Of a stretch of 28,636 nt of DNA, positions 1 through 7,195 are shown piece after piece. Every line of letters begins with the position of its first letter. Positions within the stretch are counted from its first letter, which is position 1. The stretch spans positions 1 through 28,636 of the forward strand of contig CAZWUW010000036.1 of NCBI GenBank assembly GCA_964636895.1, written 5' to 3'. The translations under genes and the position numbers were made by a program. This DNA comes from CAZWUW01 sp964636895 (GTDB lineage Bacteria; Bacillota; Thermincolia; Thermincolales; CAZWUW01). Under the pieces are notes generated by a model. That model did not search any database. It saw only the letters and a program-made list of their open reading frames with translations, and had not been told where the DNA came from.

Positions 1-1778
1 GACTGAGAGAATTCGATCAAGAAGAACAACACGCCATCTTTAAGCACCATGCCCTGAGTCAGCAAATTGGTGAAAGGTTCCGCAAAACCTACCAGGCCCA
101 TGTCATGCAGTACTTTGGTAAAGAAACGGGAATACAGCAGGTGCAAAATAGCGTGTTCCACCCCGCCAATATACTGTTCCACCGGCATCCAGTAATCAAC
201 ACTCTCCCGGGTAAATACCGCATCTGCTGCATGCGGGCTGCAATACCGCAGGAAATACCATGACGAACAAATGAAAGTATCCATGGTATCCGTTTCCCGC
301 TTAGCAGGGTCACCGCATGCCGGACAGGTAGTATGCACAAAAGCTGCACAGTCAGCCAGCGGTGACCGGCCGGTAGGTTTAAACTCCACATCTGTGGGCA
401 GCAGTACCGGCAAGTCCTTTTCCGGGACAGGCTGCGCACCGCATTGGTCACAGTAGATTATGGGAATCGGCGCTCCCCAGTAACGCTGCCGGGAAATCAG
501 CCAGTCCCGCAGCCGGAAAGTCACCTGAGACTTGCCAATGCCCTTTTCTTCCATATGCCTGGTAATATTAACCAGCGCCTCTTCGTTGGGCTGGCCGTCA
601 AATAGCCCGGAATTAACCATGAAACCTTCGGCATCATAAGCCTGTTTGAGATTTGAATACTTTTCGGTGATCCCCTCCGGTACAATTACCACCTTGATAT
701 CCAGGCCATATTTCTTGGCAAAATCAAAGTCCCGCTGGTCATGGGCCGGCACCCCCATTACAGCGCCGGTACCATAATCCATCAGCACGTAGTTGGCAAT
801 AAACAGCGGAATGGGTTTTCCGGTCATGGGATGCAGCACACAACGGCCGATAAACATACCTTCCTTCTCAGCATCCGTGGAAGTCCGGTCAATATCATTC
901 ATATTCTGCATTTTACGCACAAAAGCGTGCACTCCGGCAGCATAATCGGTACCGGCTGTAAGCTTCTCCACCAATGGATGCTCGGGGGCCAACACCATGA
1001 AAGTAACACCAAAAATAGTGTCTGGCCTGGTGGTAAATACGGTAATGGCATCGCCGGTGCCTTCAACCCGGAAGTCCACGGAAGCCCCTTCACTACGGCC
1101 AATCCAGTTTTCCTGCATGGTTTTAACTTTATCCGGCCAGCCCTTCAGGAGGTCAATATCGGCCAACAGCCGCTCAGCATAGTCAGTTGTTTTGAGGAAC
1201 CACTGTTCCAGGTCTTTTTTTAGCACTTCGGTACCGCAGCGTTCGCAGCCGCCGTTCACCACTTGCTCGTTGGCCAGTACGGTAGCACAGTCCGGGCACC
1301 AGTTGACGGCAGATTTTTTCTTGTAGGCCAGTCCTTTTTTATAAAACTGCAAAAACAGCCATTCGGTCCACTTATAATAATCAGGCAGGCAGGTAGTTAC
1401 CTCCCGGTCCCAGTCATAACTCAAACCCAGTTGCTTTAGCTGATTCCGCATATTATCGATATTACTCAGGGTCCACTTGCCCGGGTGCACGCCGTGTTTG
1501 ATGGCGGCGTTTTCCGCCGGCAGTCCGAAGGCGTCCCAGCCCATCGGGTGCAGCACATTATATCCCTGCATGGTTTTCACCCGGGCTACCACATCACCAA
1601 TGGAATAATTGCGCACATGGCCCATATGCAGGTTGCCGGAAGGATACGGGAACATTTCCAGCGCATAATACTTGGGCTTTTCTTTGGCGTCCTCCCGCAC
1701 TTTATAAAGCTCATTGTCAACCCATACCTGCTGCCACCTAGGCTCTATTTCCCTGAAATCATACCGTTCATTCATCAT
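1..1778 (-). CDS. leuS: Leucyl-tRNA synthetase, N-terminal two thirds (runs off window)
   Basis: Class I aminoacyl-tRNA synthetase that charges tRNA-Leu in the cytoplasm. About 592 codons are present and the 3' part lies beyond position 1. Seen: the HIGH-type signature as HMGH (residues 51-54) after FPYPSGNL, a four-cysteine zinc-type segment (WCPDC then CERC), the CP1 editing domain with TTRPDTIFG and GTGAVMGVPAHDQRDF, and the return to the catalytic core with WLISRQRYWGAPIP. The start is the first of two adjacent ATGs (1778; 1775 is the alternative), 5 nt after AGGAGG. It follows the acyl-CoA synthetase gene by about 30 nt and is probably cotranscribed with it from the T-box leader. Odd point: after QGMVLKDG the last ten residues (VLFFLIEFSQ) do not continue into KMSKS. 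They may begin a leucine-specific insertion, or be an edge artefact. Confidence 0.95.
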   Translation of the reverse strand, partial: MMNERYDFREIEPRWQQVWVDNELYKVREDAKEKPKYYALEMFPYPSGNLHMGHVRNYSIGDVVARVKTMQGYNVLHPMGWDAFGLPAENAAIKHGVHPGKWTLSNIDNMRNQLKQLGLSYDWDREVTTCLPDYYKWTEWLFLQFYKKGLAYKKKSAVNWCPDCATVLANEQVVNGGCERCGTEVLKKDLEQWFLKTTDYAERLLADIDLLKGWPDKVKTMQENWIGRSEGASVDFRVEGTGDAITVFTTRPDTIFGVTFMVLAPEHPLVEKLTAGTDYAAGVHAFVRKMQNMNDIDRTSTDAEKEGMFIGRCVLHPMTGKPIPLFIANYVLMDYGTGAVMGVPAHDQRDFDFAKKYGLDIKVVIVPEGITEKYSNLKQAYDAEGFMVNSGLFDGQPNEEALVNITRHMEEKGIGKSQVTFRLRDWLISRQRYWGAPIPIIYCDQCGAQPVPEKDLPVLLPTDVEFKPTGRSPLADCAAFVHTTCPACGDPAKRETDTMDTFICSSWYFLRYCSPHAADAVFTRESVDYWMPVEQYIGGVEHAILHLLYSRFFTKVLHDMGLVGFAEPFTNLLTQGMVLKDGVLFFLIEFSQ

Positions 1779-1807
1779 TTCTGCCTCCTGTGACTATATT
1801 GTGCCGT

Positions 1808-3523
1808 TTATGCTGTTTCAATATTAGCTGCCTGCTCCAGGCCAAATTCCTTGATACCAATCTCTCTGAGTTTATATTTCTGGATCTTGCCGCTGGCGGT
1901 CATGGGAAAACTGCTGACAAACTTTATGTACCGGGGAATCTTATAACGGGCAATTTTGCCGGTACAGAACGCCTTAATATCTTCTTCCGTAACGGTAACG
2001 CCTTCCTTCAAGATAATACAGGCCAGAACTTCCTCACCATATTTAATGTCAGGCACTCCCACCACCTGCACATCAAGCACATTGGGGTTAGTGTAGAGAA
2101 ATTCCTCAATTTCACGCGGATAAATGTTTTCCCCGCCCCGGATAATCATATCCTTTACCCGGCCGGTAATTTTGCAGTAACCATTTTCATCCATGGTGGC
2201 CAGGTCACCAGTATGCAGCCAGCCCTCATTATCAATCGCCGCATGGGTGGCTTCCGGCATTTTGTAGTAGCCTTTCATCACGTTGTAACCGCGGGCACAG
2301 AGTTCACCCTGCACACCCCGGGGTACTTCCAGTCCACTTTCCGGGTCAACTATCTTCACTTCCACGCCTGGGATATGTTTGCCTACCGAAGCTACCCTGA
2401 GTTCTAAAGGGTCATCTACCGTAGTCATCGTGATAGCCGGCGAAGACTCGGTCTGGCCGTAAGTAATGGTAATCTCCCTGGCCCCCATACGGTCCACCAC
2501 CTGTTTCATCACCTCAATGGGGCAGGGGGAACCAGCCATGATGCCTGTACGTAATGAAGATAAATCAAATTTATCGAATTCCGGCAAATCAAGCTCGGCA
2601 ATAAACATGGTAGGCACCCCATGCACGGCGGTGCATCGTTCCTGCTCAATAACTTCCAGCACCTGTATCGGATTGTAGGCCACCAAGGGCACCATTGCGG
2701 CACCCGAAACCACACAGGTCATAGTCGCCAGTACACAGCCGAAACAGTGAAAAAACGGCACCGGGATACACAACCGGTCTTTTTCAGTAAAATTCATACA
2801 GTTGGCTACGGCAATGCCGTTGTTGATAATGTTGTAATGGGTCAGCATAACCCCTTTGGGAAATCCGGTGGTGCCGGAAGTGTACTGCATGTTAATGACG
2901 TCGTCAGGGTCCAGGGACCGTTGGCGGACATCCAGTTCTTCGTCACTTACGGTCTCCCCTAGTTTCATCAGGTCTTCCCAGTTTAGCATGCCCGGCGGTG
3001 TGTTTTCACCAATATAAATAACATTCCGCAGCAGCGGCAGCCGCTCCGACTTCAGCTTTCCCGGTGCACAGGTCTTTAATTCGGGGCAAAGTTCATTAAT
3101 CATATCTACGTAGCTGGAATCCCGCCAACCCTCAATAAGAATCAGGGTAGTGGAATCAGACTGTTTTAAAATATATTCCAATTCAAAGACCTTATAATTC
3201 GTATTTATTGTGACCAGGACAGCGCCCATTTTACCGGTGGAAAACTGGGTCACCACCCACTCCGGGACATTGGTAGCCCAGATAGAAAGGTGTTCGCCCC
3301 GTTCAATCCCCAGTTTCATGAAACCCTTGGCCGCCTGCCGGCATACCCGGTTAAACTGCGCGTAGTTGTACCGCAGTCCCCGGTCCACATAGACCAGCGC
3401 ATCATTTAATGGAATTTTCCGGGCCTGTTCATCAACCAGGTCTCCCAGGGTTATCCTGATAATCTCCTGCTCACGACGGGGATTACTGTCATCACGGTGC
3501 TCCGCATTTAACATGGTGTTCAT
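1808..3523 (-). CDS. AMP-forming acyl-CoA synthetase (fatty/short-branched acyl type)
   Basis: Member of the ANL (acyl-CoA synthetase/luciferase) family, expected to activate a carboxylic acid through an acyl-adenylate and transfer it to CoA. At 571 aa it is the normal length for fatty-acyl or medium-chain ligases such as Bacillus YngI. Seen: P-loop-like YTSGTTGFPKG at residues 214-224, ITITYGQTESSP (adenylate-binding A5), GWLHTGDLATMDENGY (A7), the hinge GRVKDMIIRGGENIYPREIE (A8), and PMTASGKIQKYKLRE near the C-terminus carrying the adenylation lysine. The ATG at 3523 follows AAAGGGG at good spacing. It is the first gene after the leucine-type T-box and precedes leuS. The substrate cannot be read from the sequence; a branched acid linked to leucine metabolism (for example isovalerate) is only an inference from the regulation. 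Confidence 0.92.
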   Translation of the reverse strand: MNTMLNAEHRDDSNPRREQEIIRITLGDLVDEQARKIPLNDALVYVDRGLRYNYAQFNRVCRQAAKGFMKLGIERGEHLSIWATNVPEWVVTQFSTGKMGAVLVTINTNYKVFELEYILKQSDSTTLILIEGWRDSSYVDMINELCPELKTCAPGKLKSERLPLLRNVIYIGENTPPGMLNWEDLMKLGETVSDEELDVRQRSLDPDDVINMQYTSGTTGFPKGVMLTHYNIINNGIAVANCMNFTEKDRLCIPVPFFHCFGCVLATMTCVVSGAAMVPLVAYNPIQVLEVIEQERCTAVHGVPTMFIAELDLPEFDKFDLSSLRTGIMAGSPCPIEVMKQVVDRMGAREITITYGQTESSPAITMTTVDDPLELRVASVGKHIPGVEVKIVDPESGLEVPRGVQGELCARGYNVMKGYYKMPEATHAAIDNEGWLHTGDLATMDENGYCKITGRVKDMIIRGGENIYPREIEEFLYTNPNVLDVQVVGVPDIKYGEEVLACIILKEGVTVTEEDIKAFCTGKIARYKIPRYIKFVSSFPMTASGKIQKYKLREIGIKEFGLEQAANIETA

Positions 3524-3549
3524 GTTTTTGCCCCTTTCTTACATCTTCT

Positions 3550-3820
3550 TTGATAAATTAAAAAAAACCTTCATCCCATATGGGACGAAAGGTTGCTTCC
3601 GTGGTACCACCCAAATTGACAAAACCTAAACTAACAACCGGTTTTGCCCGCTCGAACAGGATAACGGCCTGCAGCCGGCGTGGATTACTGCCTTCACCCG
3701 CGCAACTCCGGAGCGAGTTCAACTTTTTCCCTGTCCCGTCTTGCACCAAAAACAACGGTTCTCTATACAGGGAAACACCTGTTTACTACTCTCCATCACA
3801 GTCTATCAATAATAACATAT
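3550..3820 (-). promoter_or_regulatory. T-box leader, leucine specific (specifier CUC)
   Basis: tRNA-sensing leader of the acyl-CoA synthetase-leuS unit. Seen on the minus strand: the T-box core GGGTGGTACCACGG at 3599-3612; a Stem I arm pair (TTTCCCTGT with ACAGGGAAA) enclosing an AGAGAACC...GGTGCAAG apical region; and GAA-CTC-G in the specifier-loop position, with CTC at 3715-3717. CUC is a leucine codon. The TGGT in the T-box would pair with an ACCA end, as expected for tRNA-Leu with discriminator A. A terminator hairpin with a U run follows at 3560-3594. By family rules, uncharged tRNA-Leu favours read-through. The leucine assignment is supported by leuS downstream. Confidence 0.93.
3560..3594 (-). 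terminator. T-box intrinsic terminator
   Basis: On the minus strand AACCTTTCGTCCC, a short ATAT loop, then GGGATGAAGGTT is followed by eight T residues. Its 5' arm lies next to the T-box core, as required for a mutually exclusive antiterminator. Confidence 0.88.
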
Positions 3821-3827
3821 GTAATAA

Positions 3828-3856
3828 ATTATAAGAGAAAGACAAAAAAATGTCAA
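3828..3856 (-). promoter_or_regulatory. Sigma-A type promoter of the T-box operon
   Basis: Consensus TTGACA (plus coordinates 3851-3856) and TATAAT (3828-3833) on the minus strand with exactly 17 nt between them. Transcription would begin near 3820, just before the T-box Stem I. Confidence 0.88.
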
Positions 3857-3883
3857 TCACCCGCTTAAAGCACAAATTTGTTG

Positions 3884-3912
3884 TTGATAAATAAGCAATT
3901 CTCGATTAAAAT
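3884..3912 (+). promoter_or_regulatory. Sigma-A type promoter of the lone plus-strand gene
   Basis: TTGATA (3884-3889) and TAAAAT (3907-3912) with a 17-nt spacer, back to back with the T-box promoter. The predicted start near 3919 lies only about 16 nt before an intrinsic terminator hairpin. Confidence 0.6.
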
Positions 3913-3934
3913 ATTAAGAGTGTGCAACTTTATG

Positions 3935-3955
3935 GAGCCTTGAAGGCTCTTTTTT
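3935..3955 (+). terminator. Attenuator-like intrinsic terminator in a very short leader
   Basis: GAGCCTT-G-AAGGCTC inverted repeat (3935-3949) followed by six T residues. No gene precedes it on this strand. It sits between a likely promoter and the gene at 3986, so it should act as a conditional stop for that gene. Confidence 0.6.
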
Positions 3956-3985
3956 AGTGATTCTTTATATATTGGGGGAGGCATC

Positions 3986-4336
3986 ATGTATTTAACAAAA
4001 AGCAAAACCGGCGTTACCACTGAAAATCAAAGCCATGATTTTGAGCATATTAACAGTATCCGGCAAGTCGGTAAAGTATTAAGCCCCGACCAGATCAAAG
4101 TCGGCGGTTATTATATTTATAAAGAAAGATATGGCATGGTGATTATGGTCAAAATCTTAGAAGACATCTCCCGAGATGGTTGGACAGGTTACCGGCTGAT
4201 GGTAAAACAGGTTCTTTACGCCTGTTGGACAGTGCCCAGAGGAACTGTTTTCGAAGCGGGTTACTATGCAAAGAATTATAATTACCACACTTCATGGCAT
4301 TTTGAACCCGGTATGTCGTTAATAACATCACGATAA
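3986..4336 (+). CDS. Hypothetical protein, 116 aa
   Basis: Not recognised. It is the only clear plus-strand gene in the first 18 kb. The ATG follows GGGGGAGG with proper spacing, and it has its own TTGATA/TAAAAT promoter, so it is likely real. The protein is soluble-looking, with no signal peptide or membrane segment. After a polar N-terminus (about 30 residues), the rest is rich in Tyr, Trp and Val in short alternating stretches (VGGYYIYKERYGMVIMVKIL, then GYRLMVKQVLYACW), which suggests a small beta-rich fold. It is convergent with the yqeM-like gene, with a 25-nt gap and no clear terminator between. No function is assigned. Confidence 0.7.
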   Translation: MYLTKSKTGVTTENQSHDFEHINSIRQVGKVLSPDQIKVGGYYIYKERYGMVIMVKILEDISRDGWTGYRLMVKQVLYACWTVPRGTVFEAGYYAKNYNYHTSWHFEPGMSLITSR

Positions 4337-4361
4337 ACAGCCGGTCCAGGGACCCATGCCG

Positions 4362-5108
4362 CTATCTCCTTTTCCGGGCTACGAAGTAAAGCCGTTCCGT
4401 TTCCGGCAATGGTGCGGCCAGCGAATCTTCGGCCAGTATCACGGGCGGCCGGAAACCGGCGCCAGTTAGTGCCTGCCTTACCTCCTCAACGGTGTAAGCC
4501 CGCTCCGCATGCCGCTCAGCAAAGCGCTCATACAACCCATTGGGGCGGCGTACAAAAAAAGTCAGGTCCATATGACAAACCCGCTCATGCGGGTCATAAT
4601 CGTTTTCCCAAATATAAGCCACATCTTCATCAAGCAAAGTATAGGTATTATCGCCAAAAACCCGGGCCAGCTTAGCTGCCGAATTGAGGTCAAATATCAG
4701 CCAGCCGCCGTCAGTTAAGACGCCGGCCGCTTTGGCAAATACCTGCCGTAATTCCTCTGTCGACAAAAGGTAATTCAAACTGTCACACATAGATATCACC
4801 AGGTCATATTCCCCGGACACATCAAAATCCCGCATATCCTGGCAGGTAAAATTGATTTTTACCCCGGCTGTGCGGGCTTTATATTCTGCCAAGGCCAGCA
4901 TTTCCGGTGACAGGTCCAAAGCGGTGACCTGATAGCCCTTTAACGCCAAGGGAACCGCCACATTTCCGGTACCACAGCCCAAATCCAAAACCCGCCGGCC
5001 ACAAATACCGAAGCGCCGGAACATTTCTTCCAGGTTAGCTACCCAGCGGTCGTATGGCACATCCTGCATTAACCGGTCATAGACAGACGCAAAATTGGCG
5101 TAAATCAC
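4362..5108 (-). CDS. yqeM: SAM-dependent methyltransferase, YqeM-like
   Basis: Class I (Rossmann) SAM methyltransferase of 248 aa. Motif I VLDLGCGTGN lies around residues 40-49, followed by VTALDLSPEMLALAEYKA (motif II region) and DLVISMCDSLNYLL (motif IV region). The substrate is unknown. Synteny supports identity with Bacillus YqeM: it closes the nadD-yqeK-rsfS-yqeM series, here with one extra gene before it. The start is GTG at 5108, overlapping the previous stop as GTGA, with GGAGGACC as the ribosome site inside that gene, so the two are translationally coupled. A plain annotation of class I methyltransferase is certain; the yqeM name rests on context. Confidence 0.88.
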   Translation of the reverse strand: MIYANFASVYDRLMQDVPYDRWVANLEEMFRRFGICGRRVLDLGCGTGNVAVPLALKGYQVTALDLSPEMLALAEYKARTAGVKINFTCQDMRDFDVSGEYDLVISMCDSLNYLLSTEELRQVFAKAAGVLTDGGWLIFDLNSAAKLARVFGDNTYTLLDEDVAYIWENDYDPHERVCHMDLTFFVRRPNGLYERFAERHAERAYTVEEVRQALTGAGFRPPVILAEDSLAAPLPETERLYFVARKRR

Positions 5109-5575
5109 AGGTCCTCCTGCTTGCTAAGGCAAATCCAGCCATTTTGTTCCTCGATGAGTCCGTCCTTATACAATTTGCCCAAGGCCCGTTTAAAAGCCGA
5201 CTTGCTCATGCCGAACTTGTCCCGAATCACATCCGGCGTGGTTTCATCCGAATAGGGCATACTGCCCTGCCGGGTCTGCATATACGCTAAAATTTTTTCG
5301 GCATCAACCAGCCGGCCAACTTCCTTTAGCGGACGCAAAGACAGATTAATCCGCCCATCCGGTCGGACATAAGTGACCCGGGCCGAAACCTGCACCCCAG
5401 GTATCAACGGCTGTTCCGTCTCATCCCGGTGGATGAACCCGATATTTTTGTCTGCCGTGATGACAAATGCACCGGACTCAATAACATTATAAACCTCGCC
5501 GGTTACCGTATCACCTCTTTTAATATCGGTGGCCGGCTTTGCTGTAGCGGTAATTTTTCTGATTCTGGTCTTCAT
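5105..5575 (-). CDS. Short CvfB-like S1 domain / winged-helix RNA-binding protein
   Basis: A 156-aa protein. Residues about 15-80 form an S1/OB segment (GDTVTGEVYNVIESGAFVIT, FIHRDE, RINLSLRP). The C-terminal 60 residues resemble the winged helix of the CvfB/YitL family (MQTRQGSMPYSDETTPD, FGMSKSAFKRALGKLYKDGL, ending with a WICL strand). CvfB proteins usually have several S1 units and about 280-300 aa, so this is a reduced version. The start is ATG 5575, not the upstream in-frame codon at 5638, because GAGGTG lies 6 nt before it. The role is probably RNA or ribosome binding; CvfB affects virulence regulators in Staphylococcus, but nothing here fixes the target. It lies between rsfS and yqeM, with stop/start overlap to the latter. 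Confidence 0.85.
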   Translation of the reverse strand: MKTRIRKITATAKPATDIKRGDTVTGEVYNVIESGAFVITADKNIGFIHRDETEQPLIPGVQVSARVTYVRPDGRINLSLRPLKEVGRLVDAEKILAYMQTRQGSMPYSDETTPDVIRDKFGMSKSAFKRALGKLYKDGLIEEQNGWICLSKQEDL

Positions 5576-5607
5576 CTCCTTCACCTCACTTAAAAGGGTA
5601 AGGATGG

Positions 5608-5952
5608 CTAAAAATAAACCACCCTGGCATCGCCCCACAAATGCTCCAGATTATAAAAAGCGCGCTCCTCTTCCAGAAAAACATGTGCTACTACACTGCC
5701 ATAGTCGAGAAGTATCCAACGGGCATCCCGCATACCTTCAATCCGCGCTACCCGAATCCCTTCCACCTTTAGTTGCCGCTCAATGTTTTCGGCAATTGCC
5801 TTAACCTGAGTAGAGGAATTCCCGCTGCAAATCACAAAATAATCGCAAACCACAGAAATCTCATGCAAATCCAGCACCACCACATTGCGCGCCTTTTTGT
5901 CTGCAGCGGCCTCAGTAATAAAAGAAGCCACCTGTGTCGGAGTTACTGTCAA
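5608..5952 (-). CDS. rsfS: Ribosome silencing factor RsfS
   Basis: A 114-aa RsfS/Iojap protein, normal length. The family binds L14 on the 50S subunit and blocks joining with 30S during nutrient limitation. Seen: the central VVVLDLHEISVVCDYFVICSG and DYGSVVAHVFLEEERAFYNL segments typical of the family, ending with a LW(G)DA motif. The start is a TTG at 5952 preceded by GGAGGG at 6-nt spacing; no ATG fits better. It follows yqeK, as in Bacillus (yqeK-yqeL). Confidence 0.95.
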   Translation of the reverse strand: MTVTPTQVASFITEAAADKKARNVVVLDLHEISVVCDYFVICSGNSSTQVKAIAENIERQLKVEGIRVARIEGMRDARWILLDYGSVVAHVFLEEERAFYNLEHLWGDARVVYF

Positions 5953-6012
5953 TACCTTCCCTCCTGTATTATGTAAAATGTTACCTCAATACATTATATT
6001 CGGCGCTTAATG

Positions 6013-6597
6013 CTAAGTTCCTGCCATTTTGTGCAGTTTCAGCAGCACTGAGTTCCGGGCAATAATGCTCCGGGGGTGGATGTACTGCTGTTTCTCCAGC
6101 ACATACCGGATAGTGGTATCAAAGCAATCCAGCAGCGCCAGGTCCAAGTCTTGCCGGACCAACTGCCGGAGCCTCTCCACCCCCGGAAATTGCCGGCCTG
6201 GTTCGACCATATCGGCAACAAAAATTATTTTATCCAGCAGGCCCATTTCCGGCGCCCCCAAGGTATGTAACTCAATTGCCCGCATGACTTCCCGGTCGTT
6301 AATACCAAACTTCGTCCTGGCAAAGCAGGCGCCTACCCGGCCATGAAGCAAATCAGGTATTTCTCGTTCCAGCTCATCCACCGGCAGTCCCTGCGCCAGC
6401 GCAATAGCCAGCAACTCCCGCCCACTCAGGCAACGGGCACAGTCATGCAAAAGCGCTGCCAATTCAGCCTGCGTAACATTAGCACCATGCAACCCGGCCA
6501 ATTCCCGGGCACAAGCCACGACACCCATCGTATGACTAAATCTGGCCTCATCTATCATTTGCCGCAACTGGTTTTTCATTTCCGCCTGTTCCATCAT
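6013..6597 (-). CDS. yqeK: HD-domain phosphohydrolase YqeK (Ap4A hydrolase type)
   Basis: HD-superfamily metal-dependent hydrolase. The YqeK family cleaves diadenosine tetraphosphate symmetrically. Seen: RFSHTMGV (first His), LLHDCAR (HD pair), LLHGRVGA, and IELHTLGAPEMGLLDKIIFVADMVEP containing the later His and Asp ligands. About 194 aa from the first of two ATGs at 6597 (6594 also possible), just after a GGGGGG stretch; the in-frame codon at 6630 has no ribosome site. It lies next to rsfS, but it is separated from nadD by the RRM gene and two terminators, so a promoter of its own is expected in the 40 nt upstream; none is obvious. Confidence 0.92.
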   Translation of the reverse strand: MMEQAEMKNQLRQMIDEARFSHTMGVVACARELAGLHGANVTQAELAALLHDCARCLSGRELLAIALAQGLPVDELEREIPDLLHGRVGACFARTKFGINDREVMRAIELHTLGAPEMGLLDKIIFVADMVEPGRQFPGVERLRQLVRQDLDLALLDCFDTTIRYVLEKQQYIHPRSIIARNSVLLKLHKMAGT

Positions 6598-6641
6598 AAC
6601 CCCCCCACAAATGGTTACATTAATGCACACCGCCGTTATAC

Positions 6642-6670
6642 AAAATAAAAACCTCCTGCAATGAGGAGGT
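6642..6670 (-). terminator. Terminator after the RRM protein gene
   Basis: On the minus strand ACCTCCT, loop CATTGC, AGGAGGT (6651-6670), then TTTTATTTT. It separates the RRM gene from yqeK. Confidence 0.85.
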
Positions 6671-6683
6671 TAATCAATTCCTG

Positions 6684-6950
6684 CTACGCCTCTCCTTCTC
6701 TGGGTTTAGCTTCATTGACGGTAATTACCCGACCGTTTAATTCCTTGCCGTTCATTGCTGCAATCATCTTTTCAGCGTCCTCGTCAGTAACCTCCACAAA
6801 ACCGAAACCTCTTGAGCGGCCCGTTTCCCGGTCAGTAATAATACGACTGCTGACCACCTCGCCATGTTCCGAGAAAGCGTCGGCCAGGTCTTCCGGTTTG
6901 ATAGCCCAGGGTAGGTTGCCTACATATAAAGTGCGTACCACCTTCCCCAT
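6684..6950 (-). CDS. Single-RRM RNA-binding protein (Rbp type)
   Basis: An 88-aa protein made of one RNA recognition motif. Seen: RNP2 LYVGNL at residues 8-13 and RNP1 RGFGFVEV at 47-54, with the aromatic residues for RNA stacking, in a beta-alpha-beta-beta-alpha-beta order, and a short acidic tail. Related bacterial Rbp proteins in cyanobacteria are cold induced and bind U-rich RNA; whether that holds here is unknown. The ATG at 6950 follows AGAGAGGTGA. The gene is monocistronic: intrinsic terminators stand both before (6982-7020) and after (6642-6670) it. Only about 30 nt separate the upstream terminator from the start codon, so its promoter must lie above that terminator and its expression is probably set by read-through. 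Confidence 0.93.
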   Translation of the reverse strand: MGKVVRTLYVGNLPWAIKPEDLADAFSEHGEVVSSRIITDRETGRSRGFGFVEVTDEDAEKMIAAMNGKELNGRVITVNEAKPREGEA

Positions 6951-6979
6951 TCACCTCTCTTTCATGAAATGCTGCCCAA

Positions 6980-7020
6980 GATAAAAAAGCACCAAGGTTC
7001 CTGAAAAACCCGGGTGCCTT
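6980..7020 (-). terminator. Terminator/attenuator just upstream of the RRM gene
   Basis: On the minus strand GGCACCCGGGTT pairs with AACCTTGGTGC (G-U pairs included) around a TTTCAGG loop, followed by six T residues. It may end the proBA-nadD transcript, act as an attenuator for the RRM gene, or both. Confidence 0.75.
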
Positions 7021-7195
7021 TTAAACAGACAGCTGTCTGGATAAATTGCCTGATACCGGAACCTGTAAACCTGGAATATATTTCGTTGACCCGATTCTAT
7101 TAGTATTATGTTCAAAAACAGGCGTTATATACTGTATAAGAATTGGGAATAATTATCACTTTGCAGCATTATAACTCATTATAGCATGAAGGTTT
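7021..7195 (-). promoter_or_regulatory. Candidate structured leader of the RRM gene (unknown class)
   Basis: This 175-nt region ahead of the attenuator holds AGGTTCC (7058-7064), complementary to GGAACCT in the terminator 3' arm, so a competing antiterminator is possible. It also holds a 14-nt perfect palindrome CAGACAGCTGTCTG at 7026-7039. Two TATAAT hexamers lie near 7170-7185 without a convincing -35. It does not match a riboswitch class that I recognise. Confidence 0.4.

Noticed and set aside
741..1223. A 160-codon plus-strand open frame
   Set aside because: Antisense to the leuS catalytic and editing domains, which are strongly conserved in the other strand.
3558..3868. Short open frames on both strands in the 3524-3985 gap
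   Set aside because: They fall inside the T-box leader and its promoter; the RNA structure explains the sequence.
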